NCBI GenBank assembly: GCA_016700335.1
Contig: CP065014.1
Location: 213,501 to 277,500, forward strand
DNA length: 64,000 nt
Source: Chlorobiota bacterium
GTDB taxonomy: Bacteria; Bacteroidota; Ignavibacteria; OLB7
Direction: 5' to 3'
The stretch's first letter is position 1; each line of letters starts with the position of its first letter. Both the position numbers and the translations under genes were made by a program. Below the pieces are notes generated by a model. It searched no databases. It had not been told where the DNA came from and saw only the letters and a program-made list of their open reading frames with translations. Below are positions 56,149-64,000 of the stretch, piece after piece.

Positions 56149-57879
56149 TTATCTAACATACTTTTCAAACATAAATTTATCACCAGAAATTTTTTGAATT
56201 AGGTAAACCCCTTTAAGCAAATTTAATCTATTAAGTTTATTATATAAGTCCTTCTCATTAGTTTGAAAACTACTAATTAATTTACCTTGCATAGTAAATA
56301 ATTTAACTTGTAATATATCAGCCTTTGAATTTACTTCATCTAGATATCCAGTATTCAAACTACACTCCCAATCTGCAAGCCAACCCCATGAATTTGAAGC
56401 TCCATCAGATTTGAATTGAATTGTTATTGCCCCACTTTTAGATGTTATAATATTAGGTGAATTTGTTGAAGTAAAAACTCCAATCAACTTTGATAAATTA
56501 TCCTTACCATCAAAAATTTTCATCTCATCATTTGAAATGTTGAAACTCTTGAATTTTATTGTTAACTGCTTAGAGTTTAAAGGAGCTATTGTAAATGAGA
56601 AATTATCATTATCATAATAATTACCAAATGAACCACCCATGTCAGTGATTGAACCTTGACAGGGAGAATCCCCACAATTTGTGAATTTCTCTTTTAATTT
56701 ATTCCAAAGTTTTTTCGAGCCAGCATCATAACTTAAAGCCCAAATTCCAATTCCACCAATATCTTTCATATTTACTAAATCGTATTTCAAGCCTAAACTT
56801 TCTTCATCATCATACCAACATTGGTTATATGAAGAGTCATTTATTTTTTGTACATAATATGGATTTGATGATTGTGGATCCCATTTTCTACCTATTAAAT
56901 TCGCTTTTGAAACGGCTGTAGAATAAAATTCTGCATTCCCTTTACCAATTGTGTTTGAAGCAGGTGTTGAATCCTTACAATTCCAATTATAACCATAATA
57001 TGGTAAACCAAGACAAAGATTTTTTTTTGGAACTCCTTTGTTTAAATAATAATTGATAGACCTTGTAACATCATATGCGCTCCACATTATCCCATTATTT
57101 TTTGGTGAAACCGGACCAGATTGAGCTGAACTTGACCAATGATAATCGTAACCCATGATAATAAATAAATCTACATATCCTAACATAGAATTTACATCGA
57201 AGGTATTGCCCCAATCAACAGCAGGAAGAGCAATTGAAATTTGAGAACCTGGAATTTCATTATGAAATCGTTTCCCTAATTCTTTTAAAAAATTAGTAAG
57301 TTGGGTTTTTTGTGATGAAGGAACTGCTTCGAAGTCTATGTTAACTCCATTTGCAGCACGCAATTTTACTAATGAAATCAGACTATCTATTAATCTTTTT
57401 TGAGATTCAAGATTTGAAAAAAATAAAGAATGGTTTTCAAACAAAGTTACACACAAATTTACTCGAACTCCATTTGCTTTAGCTTTAGTAACCAAATCAG
57501 TTGTTTTCCAACTATGGATTGAAGAATAATTTCCAGTAGTTCCATCAACTTGATAACCAAAATATGAAATATCAGAAAGTAAAGAAAAATCATATTCATT
57601 ATAATTAGAACCAACCCAATATGGATTCCAACCAAAAACTATTTTATTAAGTTTACAACTATCATTTAGTTTTTGGAGTGTTAAATCATTCTTCGACTTT
57701 AATTGAGTTGAATAATTTTCAATATCATTACTTTTTAAATTTAAACTATCCCATTCTAATTCTGAACTGTAATTCAATTGGGAAAAGATTTTATTTTGTT
57801 CATATATTATTGAATGAATTTGTGAGTATGAAAAGTTTACGATTAAAAAACTTAAGATGGTAATTAATAAATACTTCAT
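56149..57879 (-). CDS. GH18 glycosidase-like protein with CUB domain and T9SS tail
   Basis: A 576-residue secreted protein. Signal peptide 1-20 (N-F-S-Y-S-Q). The GH18 barrel covers about residues 78-395. The catalytic motif is G-V-N-I-D-F-E184, retaining the acid Glu184 and the preceding Asp182, while the first Asp of D-G-x-D-x-D-x-E is Asn. Later G-Y-D-Y-H-W and W-Y-D-D-E-E-S motifs fit the family. A CUB-like domain spans about 405-505 with C-x-G-S-I-T-D ... W-G-W-x-A-D-W-E-C. A T9SS tail covers about 510-576. Likely acts on chitin or a related polymer outside the cell. Confidence 0.9.
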   Translation of the reverse strand: MKYLLITILSFLIVNFSYSQIHSIIYEQNKIFSQLNYSSELEWDSLNLKSNDIENYSTQLKSKNDLTLQKLNDSCKLNKIVFGWNPYWVGSNYNEYDFSLLSDISYFGYQVDGTTGNYSSIHSWKTTDLVTKAKANGVRVNLCVTLFENHSLFFSNLESQKRLIDSLISLVKLRAANGVNIDFEAVPSSQKTQLTNFLKELGKRFHNEIPGSQISIALPAVDWGNTFDVNSMLGYVDLFIIMGYDYHWSSSAQSGPVSPKNNGIMWSAYDVTRSINYYLNKGVPKKNLCLGLPYYGYNWNCKDSTPASNTIGKGNAEFYSTAVSKANLIGRKWDPQSSNPYYVQKINDSSYNQCWYDDEESLGLKYDLVNMKDIGGIGIWALSYDAGSKKLWNKLKEKFTNCGDSPCQGSITDMGGSFGNYYDNDNFSFTIAPLNSKQLTIKFKSFNISNDEMKIFDGKDNLSKLIGVFTSTNSPNIITSKSGAITIQFKSDGASNSWGWLADWECSLNTGYLDEVNSKADILQVKLFTMQGKLISSFQTNEKDLYNKLNRLNLLKGVYLIQKISGDKFMFEKYVR

Positions 57880-58102
57880 AGATATTTAATTTTAGTATAA
57901 TTTTGGTATTATAAATCACATGTAATTTAAAGTTGAAATTAGATGTAAATTTATTGAATTAAAAATTAAATTATTTACCACTTAAAAAACCTTAAAAAAT
58001 AATTATGCAAATTAATTTAAATATATTTCAAATAAAGCGGTTATTATTTGTTTTAGTTTCTATTTTTGTTTTTTGAAAAACTAATTAAAGCCTCAATAAA
58101 TT

Positions 58103-60049
58103 ATGAAAGCTCAAAAATTGCTTCTAGTAATATTGGTAACTATTGTTACTATACAAAATAGAGTAATAGCTCAAAAATTTGGCTTTGGAGGAACAGCTCG
58201 AGCTTCTCTAGAATCTTCTGATAGAAGAGATACTTTATCGCAAAGACCAGCAACATTATGGAGAATAGAAGCAGAACCAACCATATTTTTATATGGAGTT
58301 CCTTTCAGTGCTCTTTTCTTAATATCTTCTGAACAAACAGATATTAGGCAAAATATTAATTTAGCCTCATTTAATCTAAGTTTTGGAACTCAAAAATTAA
58401 GAGAATTACTTGGCTCTAGGATTTCAAATCAAATATCAAAACTTGAAGATTTAAATGAACTTAAAGATAGAATTGGTATTGATATGTTAAGAGATTCATT
58501 AAGCAGATATGCACCAGAACAATTGAAAGATCTTGATGGTTTAGAATCAAAACTAACTCAACTAAAAGAACTTACTGAGGCAAAAATTCCTGAAGATATT
58601 GATAAACTTAAAAATACAGGTTTGCTTTTTGGAGCAGAAAGTATTTTCTTAAATTTTCCTTCATTTGGAATAGGCAATATAACACCAAATTTTTCAGAAT
58701 ATATTTTAAGTGGGTTGACAATGAATGGTGCTATGGCTGAATTTAATCCAGGTGGTTTACTTTATCTAGCTGGAGCTTTTGGTAAATCTCAAAAAGCAGT
58801 TAATCAATTTGGTGTAATTATAGATCCATTAACTACCGATTCTGTAAATGTTACACCTACTTATTACAGGGGTTTATATTCAGCTAGAGCAGGATTTGGA
58901 AGGAATGATGGAACCCATATCTTTTTAACAGGATTGTATGCAAATGATGATATTACTTCACTAAATGATTCAATTTCAAAACAAGTTGCTCCTCAATCAA
59001 ATTATGTATTAGGACTAGAAGGTAAAATCTCTTTTTTGGAAGATAAATTAACAATATTAGGTCAAGTTAATGGAAGTTCTATTACTGAAGATGAAAGAGC
59101 TAGCAGTACCGAAGGCTTAATTCCAGATCAACTAAATTCAATTGTTAGTCCTAAAACATCAACTCATCTTGATTTAACTTTTCTTGGAAAAGCCATGTTG
59201 AATTTACCTAAAAGTGATTTTAATGTTTCTTTATCAACTCAATATGTAGGTCCTGGTTATTTATCATTAGGTACTCCTTTTTTAAGAACAGATTACTTGA
59301 AATATGAAGCAATTGCAGAACAAAAATTTCTTTCAAGGCAAATTTCCGTTGGTGGATTTTATAGAACAGAATCTGACAATTTAGCAAATTTAAAAAGTTC
59401 AACTACTGTATCAAATGGGTTCGGTTTAAAATTGGGATTAAATTTTAAAGGATTACCTTTTATATCTATGAATTACTCTCCAATATCCCAAGAAAGTAGT
59501 TATAGAACAGATTCTGTTTTTACTCTAAAAAGTACAACAACATCATTAGGAATACAAGCTTCTTATAGCTATCCAATAGATAAAAATTCATCCATTTATG
59601 GATCTACAACTGCAGCTTTTAACAAACAATCCCAAGAAAATAATTTTGAGAACAGTATTGGTTTCGATAACAGTGTACTGTTTTTAAATCAAACTTTAAG
59701 TTTTGCTTTTCCTTTAACTTTATCATTTGGAGTATCAGTTAATAGCTTGGCTCAAACTGGATTGGTAGATATTAAATCAGATATATTAGATGTTAATTTA
59801 GGTGCTACTTATACAGCTTTTCAAATTTGGGATAATGGAATCAATTTCTATCGTCAATCAACAAACTCAATTGATAGTAAACTTGGAGTCGGTTTATCAA
59901 GTTCATATAGGGTTTTTCAAAATAAAGATGGAAGTAAATATGGAATTATTGAATTGAGAGGGGAAAAAAATATTTATGATAATACAATTGATAAAACTCT
60001 AAATTACGATGAAATGTTAGGTAGAATTACCATGACATTTGCATGGTAA
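58103..60049 (+). CDS. Predicted outer-membrane beta-barrel protein
   Basis: A 648-residue exported protein. Signal peptide 1-23 (...R-V-I-A-Q). Residues about 85-180 are helical and charged, with heptad-like Leu spacing (L-E-D-L-N-E-L-K-D-R), probably a coiled-coil insert. The rest consists of many short amphipathic beta strands (G-L-Y-S-A-R-A-G-F-G, L-S-L-G-T-P-F-L), ending I-T-M-T-F-A-W with aromatic terminal Trp as in BAM-inserted barrels. I do not recognise the family or substrate. It is divergent from the GH18 gene. Confidence 0.75.
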   Translation: MKAQKLLLVILVTIVTIQNRVIAQKFGFGGTARASLESSDRRDTLSQRPATLWRIEAEPTIFLYGVPFSALFLISSEQTDIRQNINLASFNLSFGTQKLRELLGSRISNQISKLEDLNELKDRIGIDMLRDSLSRYAPEQLKDLDGLESKLTQLKELTEAKIPEDIDKLKNTGLLFGAESIFLNFPSFGIGNITPNFSEYILSGLTMNGAMAEFNPGGLLYLAGAFGKSQKAVNQFGVIIDPLTTDSVNVTPTYYRGLYSARAGFGRNDGTHIFLTGLYANDDITSLNDSISKQVAPQSNYVLGLEGKISFLEDKLTILGQVNGSSITEDERASSTEGLIPDQLNSIVSPKTSTHLDLTFLGKAMLNLPKSDFNVSLSTQYVGPGYLSLGTPFLRTDYLKYEAIAEQKFLSRQISVGGFYRTESDNLANLKSSTTVSNGFGLKLGLNFKGLPFISMNYSPISQESSYRTDSVFTLKSTTTSLGIQASYSYPIDKNSSIYGSTTAAFNKQSQENNFENSIGFDNSVLFLNQTLSFAFPLTLSFGVSVNSLAQTGLVDIKSDILDVNLGATYTAFQIWDNGINFYRQSTNSIDSKLGVGLSSSYRVFQNKDGSKYGIIELRGEKNIYDNTIDKTLNYDEMLGRITMTFAW

Positions 60050-60123
60050 ATTTTTATAAATATAATTTTATAATTTAAAAAAGGATTTAATACTTTATTA
60101 ATAAATTTATTTAAAAATATAAG

Positions 60124-60163
60124 TACAATTTTTAGAATATAAATACAATTTTTAGAATATAAA
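60124..60163. repeat. Two exact 20-bp tandem copies
   Basis: TACAATTTTTAGAATATAAA at 60124-60143 is repeated identically at 60144-60163. A small slippage-type duplication in non-coding sequence. Confidence 0.88.
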
Positions 60164-60331
60164 TATGTATGAAATTTTATAGAATAATATAAAATCACAC
60201 ACCATTTCTAAACTCAATCTTAACTATCTATAAATTACAAACATTTTCAAAAAGTAAATTGTAATTAAGCATGATTTGTTATTGATAAATCTCTAATATA
60301 ATCAATAACTAATACTTCACACCTTATTTCT

Positions 60332-60339
60332 TAACTTTG
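60332..60339 (+). promoter_or_regulatory. Candidate lepA promoter -7 box TAACTTTG
   Basis: Exact TAnnTTTG 50 bases upstream of the lepA ATG. Confidence 0.45.
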
Positions 60340-60389
60340 TTTAATTTTTTTTACTACTTTATCTCAAACGTTACTTAATTAATTATTAA

Positions 60390-62207
60390 ATGAAAAAAAT
60401 TCGCAACTTTTGCATAATTGCACATATAGATCATGGCAAATCGACTTTAGCTGATAGGTTGCTTGAACATACTGGGCGTGTTACTAAACGAGAAATGACA
60501 AACGCTCAAATTCTAGATGATAATCCATTAGAACAAGAACGGGGAATTACAATAAAATTGCATGCTATCGAAATGGATTATATTAGACCAATAGCAACTG
60601 GTGATACCGATAAATACATCTTAAATTTGATTGATACTCCTGGTCATGTCGATTTTAGTTATGAAGTTTCAAGATCATTAGCTGCTTGTGAAGGGGCATT
60701 GTTAATCGTAGATGCAACTCAAGGAGTTGAAGCTCAAACTATTTCAAATTTGTATTTGGCAATAGATGCAGGCTTAGAGATAATTCCAGTTATAAACAAA
60801 ATTGATTTACCATCAGCATTAACAACCCTTGAAGGAGTAAAGCAACAAGTAATGGATTTAATTGGTTGTAAGGAAAATGAAATAATTCTTGCTTCAGCAA
60901 AAGCTGGTATTGGAATTGAAGAAATTCTTGAAGCTATTGTTGAAAAAATACCTTCTCCTAAAGGTGATGAGAATGCACCATTAAGAGCATTAATTTTTGA
61001 TTCATTGTTTGACAGTTATAGAGGGGTTATTGGTTATGTTAGAGTTCTTGATGGTGAAATTAAATCTGGAGATAAAATTAGGTTTATGAACACCAAAAAA
61101 GATTTCATTGTTGAAGAATGTGGCATATTATACATGAATAGAGTTAATACTGGGAAAATTCCTTGTGGTTCAGTAGGATATTTTACTGCTGCAATAAAAG
61201 ATGTTAAGGATGTTAAAGTTGGAGATACTGTTACTAAATTAAAAGGAGGATCTGAACTACCAGTACCAGGTTTTCGTGAAGTAAAACCAATGGTATTTGC
61301 AGGTATTTATCCTACTACAACAGAAGATTATGAGTCATTGCGAGATTCTTTAGGGAAACTCTCTTTAAATGATTCTGCACTAGTTTATGAACCTGAAACA
61401 TCAACTGCATTAGGATTCGGTTTCAGATGTGGGTTTTTGGGAATGTTACATATGGAGATTATCAAAGAAAGACTTGAACGAGAGTTTAATCAATCAATTA
61501 TTACAACAATTCCAAATGTTGAATATATTGTTCATTTAAATAATGGAAAAACTTCTATAATAGATAATCCTTCCCAAATGCCACCAATTGGAAATATTGA
61601 TTTTATTGAAGAACCTTATATAAAAGCTCAAATGATTTGTCCTTCTGAGTTTATTGGAGCTATTAACAAATTATGCATTGAACGCCGTGGTATTTATAAG
61701 AACACTCAATATTTAACTTCAGAAAGGGTTGATATTACTTTTGAACTCCCTTTAGCTGAAGTGATTTTTGATTTTTATGATAAGCTTAAATCAATGACTC
61801 GAGGTTATGCTTCCCTTGATTATGAAATAATTGGTTTAAGAGAAGGTGATTTAGTAAAAGTTGATGTGTTGTTAAATAACGAGCCAGTAGATGCTTTATC
61901 AATTATTACTCATCGATCTAAATCGTTTTATTATGGTAAAAAACTTTGCTCAAAACTTAGAGAATTGATTCCAAGGCAAATGTTTGAAGTAATTATTCAA
62001 GCTGCAATTGGAGTTAAAATAATTTCTCGTGAAACTGTTAGAGCCATGAGAAAAGATGTAACCGCTAAGTGTTATGGTGGTGATATTTCACGTAAAAGAA
62101 AATTGTTAGAAAAACAAAAGGAAGGGAAGAAAAGAATGAAACAAGTGGGTTCAGTTGAAATTCCTCAAGAAGCTTTCTTAGCAGTGCTTTCAATTGATAA
62201 TGATTAA
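60390..62207 (+). CDS. lepA: Elongation factor 4 (LepA)
   Basis: A 605-residue ribosome-associated GTPase. G1 motif A-H-I-D-H-G-K-S-T, R-G-I-T-I-K switch, D-T-P-G-H-V-D-F and N-K-I-D are all present. The LepA-specific C-terminal domain includes M-T-R-G-Y-A-S-L-D-Y and the K-C-Y-G-G-D-I-S-R-K-R-K-L-L-E-K-Q-K-E-G-K-K-R-M-K signature, which separates it from EF-G. Full family length. The next gene starts 123 bases later. Confidence 0.99.
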   Translation: MKKIRNFCIIAHIDHGKSTLADRLLEHTGRVTKREMTNAQILDDNPLEQERGITIKLHAIEMDYIRPIATGDTDKYILNLIDTPGHVDFSYEVSRSLAACEGALLIVDATQGVEAQTISNLYLAIDAGLEIIPVINKIDLPSALTTLEGVKQQVMDLIGCKENEIILASAKAGIGIEEILEAIVEKIPSPKGDENAPLRALIFDSLFDSYRGVIGYVRVLDGEIKSGDKIRFMNTKKDFIVEECGILYMNRVNTGKIPCGSVGYFTAAIKDVKDVKVGDTVTKLKGGSELPVPGFREVKPMVFAGIYPTTTEDYESLRDSLGKLSLNDSALVYEPETSTALGFGFRCGFLGMLHMEIIKERLEREFNQSIITTIPNVEYIVHLNNGKTSIIDNPSQMPPIGNIDFIEEPYIKAQMICPSEFIGAINKLCIERRGIYKNTQYLTSERVDITFELPLAEVIFDFYDKLKSMTRGYASLDYEIIGLREGDLVKVDVLLNNEPVDALSIITHRSKSFYYGKKLCSKLRELIPRQMFEVIIQAAIGVKIISRETVRAMRKDVTAKCYGGDISRKRKLLEKQKEGKKRMKQVGSVEIPQEAFLAVLSIDND

Positions 62208-62330
62208 AATTAATTTGATTTTTTGTTATATAAATATAATCATTTTATTTTTTTAAAAAGTTCTATACTGTATCCATAATCTATCTTTAATTTAAAAGGT
62301 TGATAATTTCTAAATGGAATAAATGAATTT

Positions 62331-63605
62331 ATGTTGGTAATCTATCCGTTAAACAATTTAACTTTTAAATCTAATACAATAGGGGATTCTGTATTTGCTC
62401 AGAATGCTATTGCTTTGGCTTGTTTATCAACCACTGAATCAATAATCACGAATGTTCCTGATGACCATGATACAGATTTATTAATCAAATCTTTAATAAG
62501 AATTGGGTTTTGCATTTTAAGAGAGAGTGATAAGATATTGATCAATCCATTAGCTAAAGATATCCCTAATGAAAAATTCTCAATAAATTTTGAAAATGCT
62601 GGATATGCAATGAGAATTTTTATTGCAATAGCACAATCTCAAAATGTAAATGGGATAATAGAATCTGAATTTCCGCTTTCTAAAAGAAATATTGAAAGAA
62701 CTTTAATACCACTTCGAGAATTAGGATGTGAAATTATTTGCTCTGAAAGGGGTACTTCTCCAGTAAGAATTTTCCCAAATTCTAATTACAATACAGATGT
62801 TATTATAGATTTACCAATCCCAAATTTCTATTTAAAATCGTCATTAATTATAGCATCTTCTTATAGTGGTTTAAATACTGAGATTATAGAACCATACCCT
62901 TCAAGATCTATTACAGAATATTTTTTCGATTGCAATTTAGATTTTAACAAATCATATCATATTAATGTAAAACCAAATGTCTATAATGGATTTAATGCTG
63001 AATTACCTTCTGACACTTTAATTTGTGATTGTTTGACAATTTTGGGTTTATTATCTAATAAAAATAATATTGAATTATATAATAGATCTTGTTTGTTTAA
63101 AGAGACCACATTTTTAAATTATATACCTAAAATAAATGCTAGATTTGGACTTATACATAATAATTGCAATATAAATTATTTAAAAAGCGAAACTCTTATC
63201 CCAGTTTATTCCAACATTAGTGGGAAATTAGTATTGAATTGTGATGATGTTAAAAATTTGGGTTCATCCATTGTTTTGCTTTCAACATTAATTGGAGCTG
63301 GTGGTGGAGAAATTATTGTTAAAGGAGCTATCGATATGAGGCAACAAACATGTGATAGAATCTTAGCAATAGTTAATAATTATGAAATGCTAGGTATTGA
63401 AACTGAAGAATTTGAAGATGGTTTTAGAGTAAAAAACATTGGATCTTTAAAAGGTGGATGTGAGTTGAACTGCTATAACGATTTATACATTACACTTTCT
63501 CAAATTATACTTTGTTCTTTAGCAGATTCCCATTGTACACTAATTAATCTTAATGATGATTACAGAGTAAAGACTCTGATAGATATTTTACAAATAAAAG
63601 AATAA
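62331..63605 (+). CDS. EPSP-synthase-fold protein lacking key catalytic residues
   Basis: A 424-residue protein whose length and strand pattern follow AroA (EPSP synthase). It keeps N-A-G-x-A-M-R (family N-A-G-T-A-M-R), S-K-R-N-I-E-R-T-L-x-P-L-R-E-L-G and a late V-K-T-L. Aligned by eye to E. coli AroA, most active-site residues are changed: Lys22 is Ser20, Arg27 is Asn25, Thr97 is Tyr, the S-S-Q shikimate-site triplet is P-N-F, Asp313 is not Asp, Lys340-Glu341 are Gln339-Thr340, and His385-Arg386 are Leu-Tyr. EPSP synthase activity is therefore unlikely. Alternatives are a pseudoenzyme or another carboxyvinyl-transferase-fold function. A start 20 bases before the ABC ATPase gene suggests cotranscription. 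Confidence 0.7.
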   Translation: MLVIYPLNNLTFKSNTIGDSVFAQNAIALACLSTTESIITNVPDDHDTDLLIKSLIRIGFCILRESDKILINPLAKDIPNEKFSINFENAGYAMRIFIAIAQSQNVNGIIESEFPLSKRNIERTLIPLRELGCEIICSERGTSPVRIFPNSNYNTDVIIDLPIPNFYLKSSLIIASSYSGLNTEIIEPYPSRSITEYFFDCNLDFNKSYHINVKPNVYNGFNAELPSDTLICDCLTILGLLSNKNNIELYNRSCLFKETTFLNYIPKINARFGLIHNNCNINYLKSETLIPVYSNISGKLVLNCDDVKNLGSSIVLLSTLIGAGGGEIIVKGAIDMRQQTCDRILAIVNNYEMLGIETEEFEDGFRVKNIGSLKGGCELNCYNDLYITLSQIILCSLADSHCTLINLNDDYRVKTLIDILQIKE

Positions 63606-63624
63606 ATTTAGAGAAAATCATTTT

Positions 63625-64000
63625 ATGGCTTCAGTAACTTTAAAAAATCTTAGTAAGATTTTTGATGATGGAACAACAGTTGTAGATAATGTTTCTTTAG
63701 TTATACCAGATGGACAATTTTGTGTTATTGTAGGACCCTCAGGGTGTGGGAAATCAACAACACTCCGAATGATTGCAGGGTTAGAAGAAATAACTTCAGG
63801 GGAAGTAATTATTGATGGTACCGTTGTTAATTATTTACCTCCAAAAGACCGTGATATTGCAATGGTTTTTCAGAATTATGCTCTATATCCTCACATGACT
63901 GTTAGGGAAAATTTAGCTTTTGCACTAAAAATGAGAAAATTATTGATTGTTGATATCAATAAAAGAGTTGAAGAAGTAGCAAAAATGCTTGAATTAGAAC
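63625..64000 (+). CDS. ABC transporter ATPase, MalK/UgpC type (partial, runs off the end)
   Basis: The first 125 residues of a sugar-type ABC importer ATPase. Walker A G-P-S-G-C-G-K-S-T-T, Q-loop M-V-F-Q-N-Y-A-L-Y-P-H-M-T-V, and the N-terminal V-T-L-K-N-L-S-K-I-F are diagnostic of the MalK/UgpC/MsmX group. The Walker B, signature motif and regulatory TOBE domain lie beyond the window, so the substrate cannot be judged. It follows the EPSP-synthase-like gene by 19 bases. Confidence 0.93.
   Translation, partial: MASVTLKNLSKIFDDGTTVVDNVSLVIPDGQFCVIVGPSGCGKSTTLRMIAGLEEITSGEVIIDGTVVNYLPPKDRDIAMVFQNYALYPHMTVRENLAFALKMRKLLIVDINKRVEEVAKMLELE

Larger units (their letters stand above)
60050..60389. 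other. AT-rich leader region of lepA
   Basis: About 340 bases without a gene. It holds the 20-bp tandem repeat at 60124-60163 and a promoter-like box at 60332-60339, both listed separately. Confidence 0.5.

Noticed and set aside
1..64000. tRNA, rRNA, CRISPR array, known riboswitch or complete insertion sequence
   Set aside because: I looked for T-loop-like motifs, spaced direct repeats, riboswitch cores and transposase motifs and saw none. A covariance-model search would be needed to be certain about small RNAs.

Overview
This window is AT-rich (about 30% G+C by eye) chromosomal DNA from the Bacteroidota/Chlorobiota (FCB) group. Several secreted proteins end in a type IX secretion (T9SS) sorting tail. 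The tails with the NPFNPST-type motif, joined to choice-of-anchor-D-like and cohesin-like modules, recall Ignavibacteria or Kapabacteria rather than typical Flavobacteria; this lineage call is inference. Other FCB signs are a TonB receptor with a carboxypeptidase-regulatory N-terminus, -7 promoter boxes of the form TAnnTTTG, scattered Complex I genes, and few purine-rich ribosome binding sites.

Layout. 1-5.7 kb: a giant IgGFc-binding-like T9SS cargo protein and a YdeI/DUF1801 protein. 5.8-9.4 kb: a GxxExxY (PD-(D/E)XK-like) gene broken by one nonsense codon and enclosed by 19-bp inverted repeats, then a TonB receptor, then two solo copies of the same hairpin inside a 157-bp-period tandem duplication. 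9.4-19.3 kb: a lysine-rich MltD-like lytic transglycosylase, DedA, a lipoprotein, an M28 peptidase with PDZ, and a second IgGFc-binding-like giant. 19.3-22 kb (minus): an FAD oxidase and a T9SS cargo. 22.3-27.6 kb: class II amidotransferase, nuoL, nuoM and an abutting phosphoesterase. 27.7-29.8 kb (minus): groES-groEL with a CIRCE operator. 30.2-33 kb: a rhomboid-like protein lacking its catalytic serine, nuoC and nuoD. 33-37.5 kb: an M16 peptidase, an orphan umuD, a moaC-moaB fusion, moaE and two unknowns. 37.8-50.2 kb: accessory genes, including a CX4CH cytochrome-like lipoprotein, Kelch, VOC, murI, arylamine N-acetyltransferase, YceI, carboxylate-amine ligase, pentapeptide-repeat, YHYH and beta-helix proteins. 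50.4-55.6 kb: a broken TMEM175-type channel, then rnc-fabF-acpP-fabG and hemB on the minus strand. 56-60 kb: a GH18/CUB protein and an outer-membrane barrel. 60.4-64 kb: lepA, an EPSP-synthase-fold protein lacking most catalytic residues, and the start of a MalK/UgpC-type ABC ATPase.

How the genes fit together. The housekeeping parts are respiration (nuoC, D, L, M), fatty-acid synthesis with RNase III, chaperonins, heme, molybdopterin and cell-wall precursor synthesis. Around them lie envelope and secreted proteins, seven with T9SS tails, although no T9SS machinery gene is present. Three accessory genes carry internal in-frame stop codons (four stops in all: TAA, TGA, TAA, TAG). The points most worth following up are the GxxExxY/inverted-repeat element, the catalytically stripped EPSP-synthase-like protein, the pseudo-rhomboid joined to nuoC, and a perfect 38-bp palindrome between divergent genes.
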